A stretch of DNA of 64,000 bases from Corynespora cassiicola. Lineage: Eukaryota; Ascomycota; Dothideomycetes; Pleosporales; Corynesporascaceae. How positions within the stretch are numbered: position 1 is the first letter of the stretch; each line of letters begins with the position of its first letter. The DNA is taken from positions 3,348,001 through 3,412,000 of the forward strand of contig JAEUWY010000005.1 of assembly GCA_022059125.1 (NCBI GenBank), read 5' to 3'. Below are positions 26,854 through 37,020 of the stretch, piece after piece. The position numbers and the translations under genes are program-made. The notes under the pieces were generated by a model, which saw only the letters and a list, made by a program, of their open reading frames with translations, was not told the DNA's origin and made no database searches.

Positions 26854-27120
26854 ATGAAGTTCTTACTCACACTCCTTGCTCTTGCGGCTGCCGCTCTTGC
26901 TGCACCAGTTGCTCAGAGCTCATACGCCACCTACGGTAAGATTGAATTGGGCGCCTTTTCGAACTGGCTCTTTCAGAATATAGCTGACGCTTGGTTAGGC
27001 GACTATGGCAACACCCCCAAGCCTGGTAGCTATAGTGGCTATGGAAGCTATCCTCCACCAGCAGGTGGATACGGAAACTATGGGAGTTATAAAAGGGAAG
27101 GGCTCGAGGACGCTGAATAG
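26854..27120 (+). CDS. Secreted tyrosine-rich small peptide precursor with terminal Lys-Arg site
   Basis: Spliced 67-aa protein with exons 26854-26935 and 26999-27120. The 63-nt intron has donor GTAAGA, a CTGAC branch and acceptor TTAG, and splits a Gly codon. Residues 1-17 (MKFLLTLLALAAAALAA) form a clear signal peptide. The mature part is rich in Gly, Ser, Pro and Tyr. Its nine tyrosines fall in three triplets with exact three-residue spacing: 24/27/30, 39/42/45 and 52/55/58. KR at 59-60 is a Kex2-type site followed by a short acidic tail. I recognise similar small Gly/Tyr-rich secreted proteins in other Pezizomycotina but know no function. The divergent UstYa-like neighbour suggests a ribosomal peptide precursor; a cell-wall or effector-like peptide is the alternative. 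Confidence 0.8.
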   Translation: MKFLLTLLALAAAALAAPVAQSSYATYGKIELGAFSNWLFQNIADAWLGDYGNTPKPGSYSGYGSYPPPAGGYGNYGSYKREGLEDAE

Positions 27121-28335
27121 AATTGAAATGGTCGAGTGGAATGGAGGGATAACGCAACGAACGGATGTTCATTCGGTGTCTGATGTACGCACGGTTACTT
27201 CCAGTGCTATGAATCAAGTACCCAACTTATTGTTTATCATCATGATCATGTGACAAGAGACCGTTAGTTCGGCGTTAGTGACAGCTTGGAGCACTTACCC
27301 CCGAAGTGACTCGTTGGTTAATGTCTGTAACGGACAAAGGAGTCATACAATGGGTACGATGTATCAAGCTTCGCCACAGTAGAGCATGACGGCATATGTC
27401 GTTGGAGAATGGAGCATGGCCTCTCTGGAGCAATGGTGAGGAGAGACCCATAGAGTGGCTAATGCCGACCGCGACTACACAATACGCGAGCTAGGGCGCC
27501 CCTCCGAATAATGGAGCTTCGAGGCACTCGACGCATCTGGCACACAGCGCGCATGTCCCAAGTCAGACACGATGATGCGCTCGCATAGATGCAAGACGGG
27601 GGGGGGGGGGGCGTCTTCTGGCCTCTAGGGCTCGTACGAAGCTTGCGCATGCCTCGAGGAGATGTCGGCGGGTAAACGGAAAATGATACATACCAAGCTT
27701 GTCTCAAGGTGTCCAAGCACGGGCGCCAAGAAGTGAATGTGTATGCGGTTTGATGTGCCGCAGCCCAAGCGCGGCCTCAGGCTGAGCTTGTCATGCTTGT
27801 TCTGGCGGCGTCGTCCATGTCGTTGGCGTTGGTGTTGGCGTGGGCGTCTGCCGGTCTGCCGGTCTGCATCTCCCGTCTGCGGGCCGCCAACTCAAATCAG
27901 CACCACGCTCGGCGATTGCCTGTTGTTTCCGTTTCGTAGGCATCCAAAGGGGCATTTGGGTTTGGAGGGGAGAGTTGACGGCGAAGCGGAGGGTGCGTGC
28001 AGGTGGTCCAAGGGAGGGGAGGCGGGCTTGGCGCGGGCCCGAAGCGGGCTAGCCTGACTGTCTTGAGACTCGAAACGATGCGTTCTCCACACAATCTCGT
28101 CATTGCCGGGGCGCCCTGTTCGCGCCGCTGAGGCTCTGCCGTATGAAGATCAGCAGCTGAAACGCCGTAGGTTCACTCATGGCTCCATTCTTTTGGGCCC
28201 TCGCCCGCCCGCGTCGCTGGCCGAGTCCCCGTCTTTGCTGCTGCAGGTCAAAACGGCCAAAGCTCCTCCCCTCTGCGTGATACTCGATACCGTCTGTTGC
28301 TCTGCCTTGCCCGGTGGACAACTCTACTTCTCTCC
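27121..28335. other. Intergenic, return to GC-rich DNA
   Basis: 1.2 kb with a run of about 12 G near 27599-27610 and an octamer GTCTGCCG repeat at 27846-27867. No gene recognised; the right end is the leader of the GH47 gene. Confidence 0.5.
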
Positions 28336-30126
28336 ATGTATGCTACCAAAGGTGTCTCCCGTGCTATGCCGCTGCACGCCCGTCGCCAGGGCAGGAGGTG
28401 GCCGAGTTTGCTCGCCTTCATCTTCATCTCTTTACTCCTGTGGAAAGTCGACATCCTGCCTATCCCGCTGCTGCCGTCCCCACCACGTTTCCCTTCGTCG
28501 CAGAAGGGCTGCCCCGCGAGCCCGCCCCGCCCAGCCATTGTGCCGCCGCCGCGGCCGGGCTTCAACTGGAGGGCAATCGAGACTCTGAACCCCGTGCCTA
28601 AGCTCGCCAAACTCCCCAGCGGGGGGAGGACGAAGCTGCCCAATGTGCAATATGAATTCCAGCAGGAGGAGGAGGCGCCGCTGTACCACGAGCTCATGCG
28701 CAAGCGGCGTCAAGCTGCGGTCAAGGCCGCCTTCAAGCGCTCCTGGTCGGCCTATCAGGAGCAGGCGTGGACAAAAGACGAGCTCAAGCCCCTTTCGGGA
28801 GGCTTCAAGACTACATTTGGGGGCTGGGGTGCTACGCTCGTCGACAGTCTCGATACGCTGTGGATCATGGATCTCAAGGCCGAGTTCAACGAGGCCGTCG
28901 CCGCCGTCGCCAACATCGACTTCAGGCCTGGGAAGGGCCAGGTCAACATGTTCGAAATTACGATCCGATATCTGGGAGGGCTTCTTGCAGCCTATGACCT
29001 CACCGACTGCAAGGATGACCGGCTCCTCACAAAGGCTATTGAGCTCGGGGACATGGTGTATGCGAGCTTTGACACGCCCAATCGCATGCCAATCACCCGG
29101 TGGGACGCGGAAAAAGCATCCAAGGGTGAGGCCCAGACCGCAGCGGCCAACGGCATCATAGCCGAACTGGCGTCCTTCAGCTTGGAATTTACCAGGCTCT
29201 CGCAGCTCACGGGGGACATGCGGTATTACGATGCCGTGACCCGCGTCACCGACGTCCTGGAAGACCAGCAAAACAAAACCAAGATCCCAGGACTTTGGCC
29301 CGTGGGCATAAACGTCCAGGCACCGGACCTCACCCAGGATACTCTCTTCAGCCTGGGCGCGATGGCCGACTCGGCATACGAATACCTGGCGAAGACGTAC
29401 CAGCTGCTTGGCGGCGCGAAGCACGCCGCCCAATACAAGACCATGTACGAATCGGCCATGGACGCCGTCATCAAGCACCTCCTCTTCCGCCCCATGGTCC
29501 CCGACCAAGCCGACATCCTCATGCCCACCTCGGTGCGCGCCGAGAGCCCAACCTCCGTCCGACAAGACCACACGGGCCAGCACCTCGTGTGCTTCGTGGG
29601 TGGCATGCTCGCCCTCGGCGGCCGCCTCTTCCAAAACGATTCCCACATCGAGTACGGCCGCCGCGTCACCGACGCCTGCGTCTGGACCTACGACAACGCC
29701 CCAAACCGCATCATGCCCGAGATGTTCACCATGCCGGCTTGCCCCTCGCATGATGCCTGCGCGTATGCGCCCCAGGGCACGCAGCAGCATCCGGGCTTCA
29801 CGCACGTGTCGGACGCGCGGTACATTTTGCGCCCAGAGGCCATCGAGAGCGTCTTCTACATGTACCGCATCACGGGCGACACGGCGTACCAGGACACGGC
29901 CTGGGAGATGTTCCAGGCCATTGACAGCCAGTCGCGGACCGAGTATGCGAATGCGGCGCTCAGGGATGTCATGCAGGATGGCGGCGAGAAGGAGGACTCC
30001 ATGGAGAGTTTTTGGCTTGCCGAGACGCTCAAGTACTTTTATCTCATCTTCAGTGAGCCGGGGCTGGTGAGCTTGGATGAGTGGGTTTTCAATACCGAGG
30101 CGCATCCCTTTAGGCTGGTGACTTGA
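28336..30126 (+). CDS. Class I alpha-1,2-mannosidase (GH47)
   Basis: Trims alpha-1,2-linked mannose from N-glycans in the ER/Golgi lumen. 596-aa single-exon type II membrane protein: a short basic cytosolic tail, then the anchor WPSLLAFIFISLLLW, a Pro-rich stem, and the GH47 catalytic domain from about residue 100. Hallmarks seen: GGWGATLVDSLDTLWIM, MFEITIRYLGGLLAAYDLT, HLVCFVGGMLALGGRLF, CVWTYDNAPNRIMPE, YILRPEAIESVFYMYRITGD, DSMESFWLAETLKYFYLIFS, and the terminal VFNTEAHPF, whose Thr binds the catalytic calcium in this family. A second ATG at 28366 (MPLHARRQGRRWPSLL) is an equally plausible start; the frame upstream of 28336 has no ATG. The length fits Golgi-type fungal mannosidases. Confidence 0.92.
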   Translation: MYATKGVSRAMPLHARRQGRRWPSLLAFIFISLLLWKVDILPIPLLPSPPRFPSSQKGCPASPPRPAIVPPPRPGFNWRAIETLNPVPKLAKLPSGGRTKLPNVQYEFQQEEEAPLYHELMRKRRQAAVKAAFKRSWSAYQEQAWTKDELKPLSGGFKTTFGGWGATLVDSLDTLWIMDLKAEFNEAVAAVANIDFRPGKGQVNMFEITIRYLGGLLAAYDLTDCKDDRLLTKAIELGDMVYASFDTPNRMPITRWDAEKASKGEAQTAAANGIIAELASFSLEFTRLSQLTGDMRYYDAVTRVTDVLEDQQNKTKIPGLWPVGINVQAPDLTQDTLFSLGAMADSAYEYLAKTYQLLGGAKHAAQYKTMYESAMDAVIKHLLFRPMVPDQADILMPTSVRAESPTSVRQDHTGQHLVCFVGGMLALGGRLFQNDSHIEYGRRVTDACVWTYDNAPNRIMPEMFTMPACPSHDACAYAPQGTQQHPGFTHVSDARYILRPEAIESVFYMYRITGDTAYQDTAWEMFQAIDSQSRTEYANAALRDVMQDGGEKEDSMESFWLAETLKYFYLIFSEPGLVSLDEWVFNTEAHPFRLVT

Positions 30127-30586
30127 GTAAAGTGCAAGGTGATGAAGAAAAAAAGATCTTGTTTAAGCAAATAGCATTTGGGACGGATTGAGGAGTTTGG
30201 GTTGGCAACTGCATTTCCATGGAAAGGACACATTCGGCGGCGCTGGGGTAGGGTCTGGGGAAAAAAAACCAGATACAAGGTAATCATGAAGTCTGATCAT
30301 GAATTAGATACCCTTCATTATACTCGTAGCATTTATCGGAATACTTTATTACCGTGGCTTTTGTTTCATCGACGTTGGCTGACGGTGTGGTTCGATGTAG
30401 TCAGATGTAGACCGATCTGTTGGCGATTACAGTATGATCAACGCCTCACAGACAGATGACATGTGCCTCATAATCTCTAAAGGTGATTCGGTTCCTTCGA
30501 ACCGCATATCCAATTGTCTTATCATGCATAAAAGTTTAGTATTCATACATTTTACGAAAGCCCAACATGACCACTCAATTCGCAAT
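30127..30586. other. Convergent 3' spacer
   Basis: Tail-to-tail spacer between the GH47 gene (+) and the thiolase (-). It holds only presumed 3' untranslated DNA. Confidence 0.6.
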
Positions 30587-32123
30587 TTACTCGGCCACCC
30601 AAACGGCCGCCATGCCCATACTGTCACCTCGTTAGCAGAGCCCTTGCAACGTGGACAGGATCAAAACAAGACTTACCCAGTACCAATGCACATACTCGAG
30701 ACGCCAATCTTCTGGCCTGTCCGCCTCAGCTCCGTCAGGAGCGTGCTCACCTGCCTTGCGCCCGTCACACCGAGGGGGTGCCCGAACGCGATGGCGCCAC
30801 CCTTGGGGTTCACCTTCTTCTGGTCCAAGCCGAGCTCGTTGATGCAGTACAAGCACTGGCTAGCAAAGGCCTCGTTGATCTCATAGATATCAACATCGTC
30901 CTTGTTGAGGCCCGTCTTCTCGAGGACGACGGGGATGGCAGCGGCGGGGCCCACACCCATGAGGAGCGGGGGCACACCGACGATGGAGGCCTGGACGAAC
31001 TTGCCGATGATCTTCTGGCCGAGGCGCTGCGCGGTGCTGCGCTTCATGAGGAGCACGGCGGCGGCGCCGTCGGAGATCTGTGAGGCATTGCCGGCGTGGA
31101 TGGAGCCGTCCTTGGAGAAGGCGGGGCGGATCTTGCCAAGAGACTCGGGTGTGATGCCCTCCCTGACGCCGTCGTCGCGGGCAACGGTAATCTCCTTCTC
31201 CTCGTCCGTCTTGGGGTCGGTCCACTTGACCTTCAAGGGCGCAATCTCCTCGTCAAAGAGGCCCTTCTTCTGCGCCTCGATGGCCTTTTGGAACGACGCG
31301 GCGGCGAACTTGTCCTGGTCCGCGCGGGGAATGCCCTTGGCCTTTGCCATCTGCTCCGACAACACGCCCATGGGCACCTTGCAGTTGGCCGCCTCCTTGT
31401 GGCTCTCGAGCAGCTCCGAGAACTCGGTCACGGCCTGGGGGCCGTACTGCTGGGACATGCTCTCGGCGCCGGCGCCGATGCCCACCTCGATCATGCCCGA
31501 CTTGATGGCGTTGGCAATGTCGACGCAGGCCTGCAGGCCGCTCGAGCATTGCCTGTTCAGCGACTTGGTGGATGTGGTGACGGGGAAGCCGGCGGCGAGG
31601 GCAGCGGCGCGGAACTCGGTGGCGCCGCCTCCTGGTGCGAGGACAGCACCCACTGCAATATCTTCGACGAGGTTGGGGTCGATGCCGGAGCGCTCGATGA
31701 GGGTCTTGAAGGCGCCGTGGAGGAGGTCGGCGGCGGCCGTGTCCTTGAATCCGCCCTTTCCGCCCTTGGTGAAGGGAGTTCGGAGGGCGCACGTAACGAC
31801 GACCTGCATAGATATTGTGTGAGCCCAAGTCCAAGTCTATAAACACGTCCTAAAGGTGCTGTCCTCCAAGTTCCTCGGCTTCTCGCCACATCTCTGAACC
31901 TGACATGGGAGCCGAATATCTGGGGCACCAAAGGGTGGACGTACATCATCGGGGTGCTTCTCCAGCAGCGACTGCTTTCCCTTCTGCGAGACACCGCTCA
32001 GGTGGTTGCTAACCTGCGAGAGGCGCTCCTGTGCTATTCAAACGTCAGTTCCCCGCCAACTCCAATACATCTTGAGGAGCTCCAATACACACCCTGCTGG
32101 CCGCGTCCGGTCTGGTTTGCCAT
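30587..32123 (-). CDS. POT1: Peroxisomal 3-ketoacyl-CoA thiolase with PTS2
   Basis: Catalyses the last step of peroxisomal fatty-acid beta-oxidation, thiolytic cleavage of 3-ketoacyl-CoA. Spliced 426 aa from four exons: 32093-32123 (31 nt), 31945-32033, 30677-31803 and 30587-30620 (34 nt). The N-terminal RLSQVSNHL at residues 14-22 matches the PTS2 consensus R-L-x5-H-L and is assembled from exons 1 and 2. Catalytic features: nucleophilic Cys in NRQCSSGLQA, EINEAFASQ, the His motif GHPLGVTGAR, and CIGTGMGMAA, which needs the last intron removed. An ATG at 31804-31806 in front of VVVTCALRTPF lies inside intron 2 and is not the start. Length agrees with fungal Pot1/KAT. Confidence 0.95.
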
Positions 32124-32781
32124 GGTGGGGGTTCTGAAGGGGGAGTGTAAGGTTCAGAAGAGGAGAAGAAGAGGATATCGTGTCAAGAGCGGAGTGCACG
32201 AAGCCGTCCTTTCTTATGAAGTCAGACGTTAGGTCATCGGTGCAAGTAGATAGCGGCCGAGGCATCTCCGCATGCGGGATAGCGCACGCGGCACCCCAGC
32301 TTTCACATGCAGCGTCGTGTTCACATGCCAGCTGCATCATCGTGGCCAGGGAAGGATTGTCTGTCATGTGTCTTGCAGCCTCCACGGACGCGACCATGAT
32401 TATTATTCTGGCATTTCTGTCAAAGATGAGAGCTGGAATCTTGCCTTGGAGCCAAACGCCATGGTCCACTCGCTCCGCGAGCCTCGGCTGGAGCTATCCT
32501 CCACCCCCGCTTCCATCCCATCCCGCTTCAATAGGGCGTTGTGACCATCAAACTTCATTAGTATGTGTGAACCGCCAAGTGCTCTTAGTACAATACGCAT
32601 TCGACACGGCCGCAGACCGGCGCGCTCGGGAATTCCTAGCCTGAACAAGAGGCATACCTACGCGTGACCTTCCGTAATCATCATCGTTCATCTGATGCTC
32701 CAGTCTTTCCCCAGAAACGCCATGCTTTTAAAATGACCGCAAAAAAGTATCAACAGAGGGTGTGTGTGGCGCCTCGTCGTC
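32124..32781. other. Intergenic between thiolase start and WBP2-like stop
   Basis: 658 nt holding the thiolase promoter and the 3' end of the WBP2-like gene. No other feature recognised. Confidence 0.55.
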
Positions 32782-33780
32782 TCACGACCGCAGCCGCCTC
32801 TCCAGCTCGTCTGCAACGCTGCCACGCTGCACCTCCTCGTACCCCGGAGGGGGCTCGGATGGCGGCTGGAATGCCTCCTCCTGCGGGCTCGACACCGGGC
32901 TCGATCTGGTTGCCGTCGCTGGCGACGAGGGATCCGCATCTCTGCCGCCGCCACCGATGGGCGGGCTGGGTAGCGGGTCCGGTAACCTCTGGTGCTGCCG
33001 CGACTCCTCGTAGGCAGGCAGGTCCTCGAGATGCACCGAGTTGAGGTTCACGCCCGACAGCGCGCCCGCGCCCCTCCCGTCCCCGGAATCCACACCGTCA
33101 CCCGTCGTCATTCCGTTCTCCCTGGCCACGTCGACGGCTTGCCGCAGCCGGTCCCGCAGCCGCTCAAAGGTGGTAGCGAAGTCGAAGGCGCCGCCCTCCT
33201 TGAACTCCATGACGGCCTCAAGCTCCGAGTGGTGGGGCGGGATCCCGCCGCCGTAGACGGGCTGTATGACTGCCTCCCATTTGTTTGCGCCGAACCAGGG
33301 CGCGGTGACGCGGGAATCCGAGACGTTGAGGATGGGGACGGTAAAGGACTGGAACTCGGGCGTGGGAGAGGCGGGCAGGTAGATGATCTGGGCAACAATC
33401 AGTACATGGCAACGGCGCGTGCGGTGCTACTCGTTGCTTGGCATACCCGGCGGTTGGTGAGGTATACGACGCCCGACTTGCACTGCTGCGAGTATGCCTG
33501 GCTCGGGGGCAGGCGGCTGGCGCTCTGCAGCGAGAGCGTGGTTCGCGCTGGGGATTGATAGAGCGTCTGCTCCCCGGGCAGCGGGGTGTAGCCGCCGCCA
33601 TCCGCAAGCATGACCCAGCTTTTCTTCTTGTTAGCCTTGCTCTTCTTCATCATCCTGGAGCTTCGTGGGCTTGCGTGTGCTGGCGGAGGGAGCTCTGGGC
33701 GTGTGTCGCGGGGTAGGGGAGGGGCTGCTCTTGTCGAGGCCAGCGCTGGGGAGGGGGCTGCAAACTCACTTTATGGACAT
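32782..33780 (-). CDS. WBP2-like GRAM-type protein with PPxY motif
   Basis: Spliced 262 aa from exons 33770-33780 (11 nt), 33447-33618 and 33387-32782. The tiny first exon gives MSIN, and the next begins WVMLADGGGYTPLPGE, joining into the MSINWVML start I recall for fungal WW-domain-binding-protein-2 homologues. The fold is the GRAM/PH-like WBP2 domain: YQSPARTTLSLQSA, SGVVYLTNRRIIYLPA, FTVPILNVSDSRVTAPWFGA. EFKEGGAFDFATTFERLRDR marks its end. The Pro-rich tail carries PPGY (EPPPGYEEV) and LPAY motifs, ligands for WW-domain proteins such as Rsp5-type ubiquitin ligases. An alternative start (MMKKSKANKK at 33653) would read intron sequence that contains a good branch site (GCTAAC) and an acceptor. 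Confidence 0.82.
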
Positions 33781-34392
33781 TTTTGTGGCTTCTCTCGTGA
33801 CGGACTGGTACCTTGGGGGTTAGCAGCAGGAGTTGGATTGCGGGAAGGCTGCAGCAGACCTTCGCCCTCGTCGTTCGATTGCTTGAACGGGCAAGGTGGA
33901 GCCTTGGGACGAGGGGGGAACGCTTTAGCCGCTCAACACGCCCCGCCAATCACTGCTCTTAGCCGCCGAAGATGTGCCAATGGCGGCAACTGAATAATTA
34001 TATTCCAAAGAACCTCGCCGAATGACTCAAGGTGTTGGGAGCGTCACGGGCGAGCTTTTTTGCTCAACAGCCGGAGCCGCCTTAAGAGTTAAGAAGCGAG
34101 CGCCGCCGGCCACATCAGCCTCAGGTCTGGTGACGCCGCTTGCGTAACCCACCGATCGAGCGCGAATCTTGTGGAATATGGATTTCGCAGCATGCACTCG
34201 TGATTGGTAGTGCGCTGTCGCTGTGGCCTTGCACTAGTCTCATGCTGGTGTATAACGTGAATGGTTCATTGCTCCAAGAGCCATGCGTGATGGCCGCGTA
34301 GAATCAAACAACTACCCGAAAACAAAGAGGCATGCAAAGCACATCGTAATCACTCCAACAACAACAACGTTTTGCCACGCACGGAACACTCT
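33781..34392. other. Intergenic, WBP2-like promoter / 3' end of MACPF-like gene
   Basis: 612 nt with no recognised gene. Confidence 0.55.
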
Positions 34393-37020
34393 TCACTCTT
34401 CACCAGCCTTCTTCCAAATACCGGAAACTCTGGCAAGCAAATGCCCGTTGCCCTTGGTGTTGATCCAGGAGCCGGCCAGGCCGCAAAACTCCCAAACCGT
34501 GCCATCACCCCTGTCGGGCGGCGCATTCTCGATGTGGACCATTCCCGGCGGCTCCTTACCCTCCCACTGCCTCCAGCTCAATCTCGGGGTGTGCATTCCA
34601 TCGACCTCATCGTAGAAGGTCAATCCGGCGATGTATCCCGCTCCGGGGACGAACGCAATGTCAATCTTTGTAATGTCGACGTTGCTAATGTCAAGGAACT
34701 TGTATGTGGATGAGTCGTCCATGTCGCTGGTGTGAGGGTCTCCAAGGTGGTGGATGCAGCCATCAGCCTTGGCCGCCCCTGGGTCGTCGTGGTTGCGAGC
34801 AAGTCCGATGGCCCCGATGGCATTATCAGCCTGCTTGAGACTGGACTTGGCGACCCAGCTGATGGGCCCAGATGTGAGCCGGTAGCGGTGGACAGCGATG
34901 CGCCGGAGCGGATTCGCACCTTTTGAGCCTCGAGGCTCCGTGAGCTCCAACGTGCTGAAGTCTTCGTACTTGCCTGGCCCAAACTTGCTGCTGAGGTTGT
35001 CATCGTTGGCTTTGGGGTCCCCGACCATGTCTGGCTCAAACCTTTACCTTGTTAGCACGCGGTGATTTCGTGGCGAGCTGAGGCACTCACCATATGTTAT
35101 CGTCGTGCACGTATGCAGCCGTTTTTAGATATGCACCGTCATTCGAAAGGTCTGAGAGGATGTCGTTGTGAATGGGAATAGGCAGACGCTCTTTGAGAAC
35201 CTCAGGATAGGCGTAGTTGGGCCGTTTCATGCGAGTCATCTTAGTCTTCGCATCGAATTCTGCATATGCAAGATGGGGATGGTCAACAAGACGGGAGGCC
35301 TGAGACCAATGTCAGTGATACTCATCAACTCTCATCTGCTAACACATACCTCTTCGGTAATCAAAGTCATGGCTTCCCTGCAAAGCAGTCGAGCCTCGTT
35401 GAGTGCAACTGGGTCAGGAGGGATTGCATCTGTCCGCATATTGTTCTCGACCAGGTTCCAGCCGACGTGGCCCTCTTCGACTGCGAATGTGAAAGCACGG
35501 TCAATTCCATTAATGTCAGCAGCATTTTCTTGACACGGTGATCCCGTATCTGCTGAAGTCGGGCTGCTTGTAACACCTTGCCTCATAATATTACGTGTAA
35601 GCACAGGCGAGAGGTTCTTCGTCAATGGTCTCGAGTTGAAGTCCTTTGTAGCTCTCTTCTGTGGAGTAGGCTTGATCTTGTACTGAGAAGGCCGAGCCAG
35701 GACTGTCTCGGAATTAGCTTATAGAAAAAGGCGATTCATCGAGTTACTTACTCTCTCCGATCCTCTTCCACAACTTCTTGTAGTTCATCAGTGCATCAAA
35801 GAGCTCCGCAGTGTACAGCGTACACGGTACGTAGTTTAGGATGATGGCTGGTTCCTCGTATCTCTCGTTTCCGCTCTTGTTGTTTTCGCCACCCTTCTGA
35901 TTCTTGGGGTCGCTCTCCCAAATCTTTCGCTCTTCAAGCAATCTGGCCCACTTCCACGCTTGGAAGGACCGTAGCGATGTATATCTCGTTAAAATCGCCT
36001 GAGTTCTCGCTGACGAACGAGCCACCATGGACGGGAAAGCATTTGCAACAGCAACGACACTCTTGATGGTCCAGGGTACCTTTGGCTTTTTGATCTCGCC
36101 CCCTCCAATCCAATTGACGGAAATCGATATCTCAGTATTTCTCAGAGCTTCGTCATGGGTCTTTTCAAACGCCTCGCTCGCACCAATCTCGAGAGTGGGC
36201 GGTCCCACGGCCAGCTGAACGTCGACTGCCTGTTTGACGGCCTTGTGCTTGCTCTTGTCGTTGAGTTTGATGGAGATTATGGCATTGAACTCTCCTCCCT
36301 CGATGAATCCAGATATGAAGCTGTCTCCATATACCTCTGTGAATCTATCCAAGGGCAGGCCGGGAATATCTTGAAATCTCATCTCTTCGATGGCCGCATG
36401 CGCGTCGTTGTTCACCATGACGCTCACAACGTAGTTGAGCTCACTGTCGAGCACTTTGTTTTCGTTTACAAACGAAGCGTTCCCGTTTCCGTGGATAGTA
36501 CCATACTTGATCGACATGGACGTAGATATGTTCAGAGCATCCATGATATCGCTTACATTTTCGATGGCTCGAGTCGAATACGTCACGCTTTGGCTAATGT
36601 TTGGTGACGGTCCACTAGGGAGCTCAAAAGGCGCTTCGCCAACAGGAGCTGAGATGACATCTATTGCTCCCCCCAAGTCAGGGGTGGCGGGCGGCGACGG
36701 AGCTTCTGACGCTATGTTGAGTCCGTCTTGGGTTACACCATTAATGGCAACTGTGGGAAATTCACCGACTGGTCCTTTTGAGGCGGATATACCAGGCGTG
36801 ACGGGAGGAGTGATTGCTGAACTTGGTGTCTCTTTGGCCGGTTCGCCCTTGCCGTATTTTGGAGACTTGCTAGTTCCGACCCTTACTGCATTTTCCAGTC
36901 GTATCTCTTGCGTATAAGTATTGAAGCCTTGCCCAATCTGAGGGCTGTTAGATCAACCCAAACCAATCAGTTTTCTACACTTACGCGCATCGCATTGGAA
37001 TAGGGTGCTGTGAGCGACAT
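34393..37020 (-). CDS. Large uncharacterised protein, MACPF-like core with lectin-like C-terminus
   Basis: Spliced 810 aa in five exons: 36985-37020, 35752-36937, 35350-35702, 35091-35299 and 34393-35041. All four introns are 47-50 nt. Residues 1-110 are polar linker. About 115-400 is a domain with ISTSMSIKYGTIHGNGNASF, LNYVVSVMVNND, FTEVYGDSFISGFIEGGEFN (YGDSF...EGGEF at 215-229), SISVNWIGGGEIKKP and TQAILTRYTSLRSF. The YGDSFISGFIEGGEF block resembles the MACPF signature (YGTHF...GG), but this is inference. I recognise the GDSFISGFxEGGE family as widespread and uncharacterised in filamentous fungi. The C-terminal 215 residues (from WFEPDMVGDP; IDIAFVPGAGYIAGLTFYD; VWEFCGLAGSW) look jacalin/lectin-like. 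No signal peptide or membrane anchor. If it is a pore-former homologue, its target is unknown. Confidence 0.75.

Noticed and set aside
28432..30105. 557-codon open frame antisense to the GH47 mannosidase
   Set aside because: It mirrors the GC-rich third positions of the mannosidase gene; composition is His/Val/Gly-rich and matches no family, while the sense strand has full GH47 motifs.
31804..31806. ATG directly before the thiolase core as its start codon
   Set aside because: It belongs to intron 2; splicing to 31945 and 32093 recovers a PTS2 and a normal N-terminus in frame.
33648..33653. Two consecutive ATGs as start of the WBP2-like protein
   Set aside because: The residues they add are encoded by a branch-site and acceptor sequence; the MSIN first exon gives the better N-terminus.
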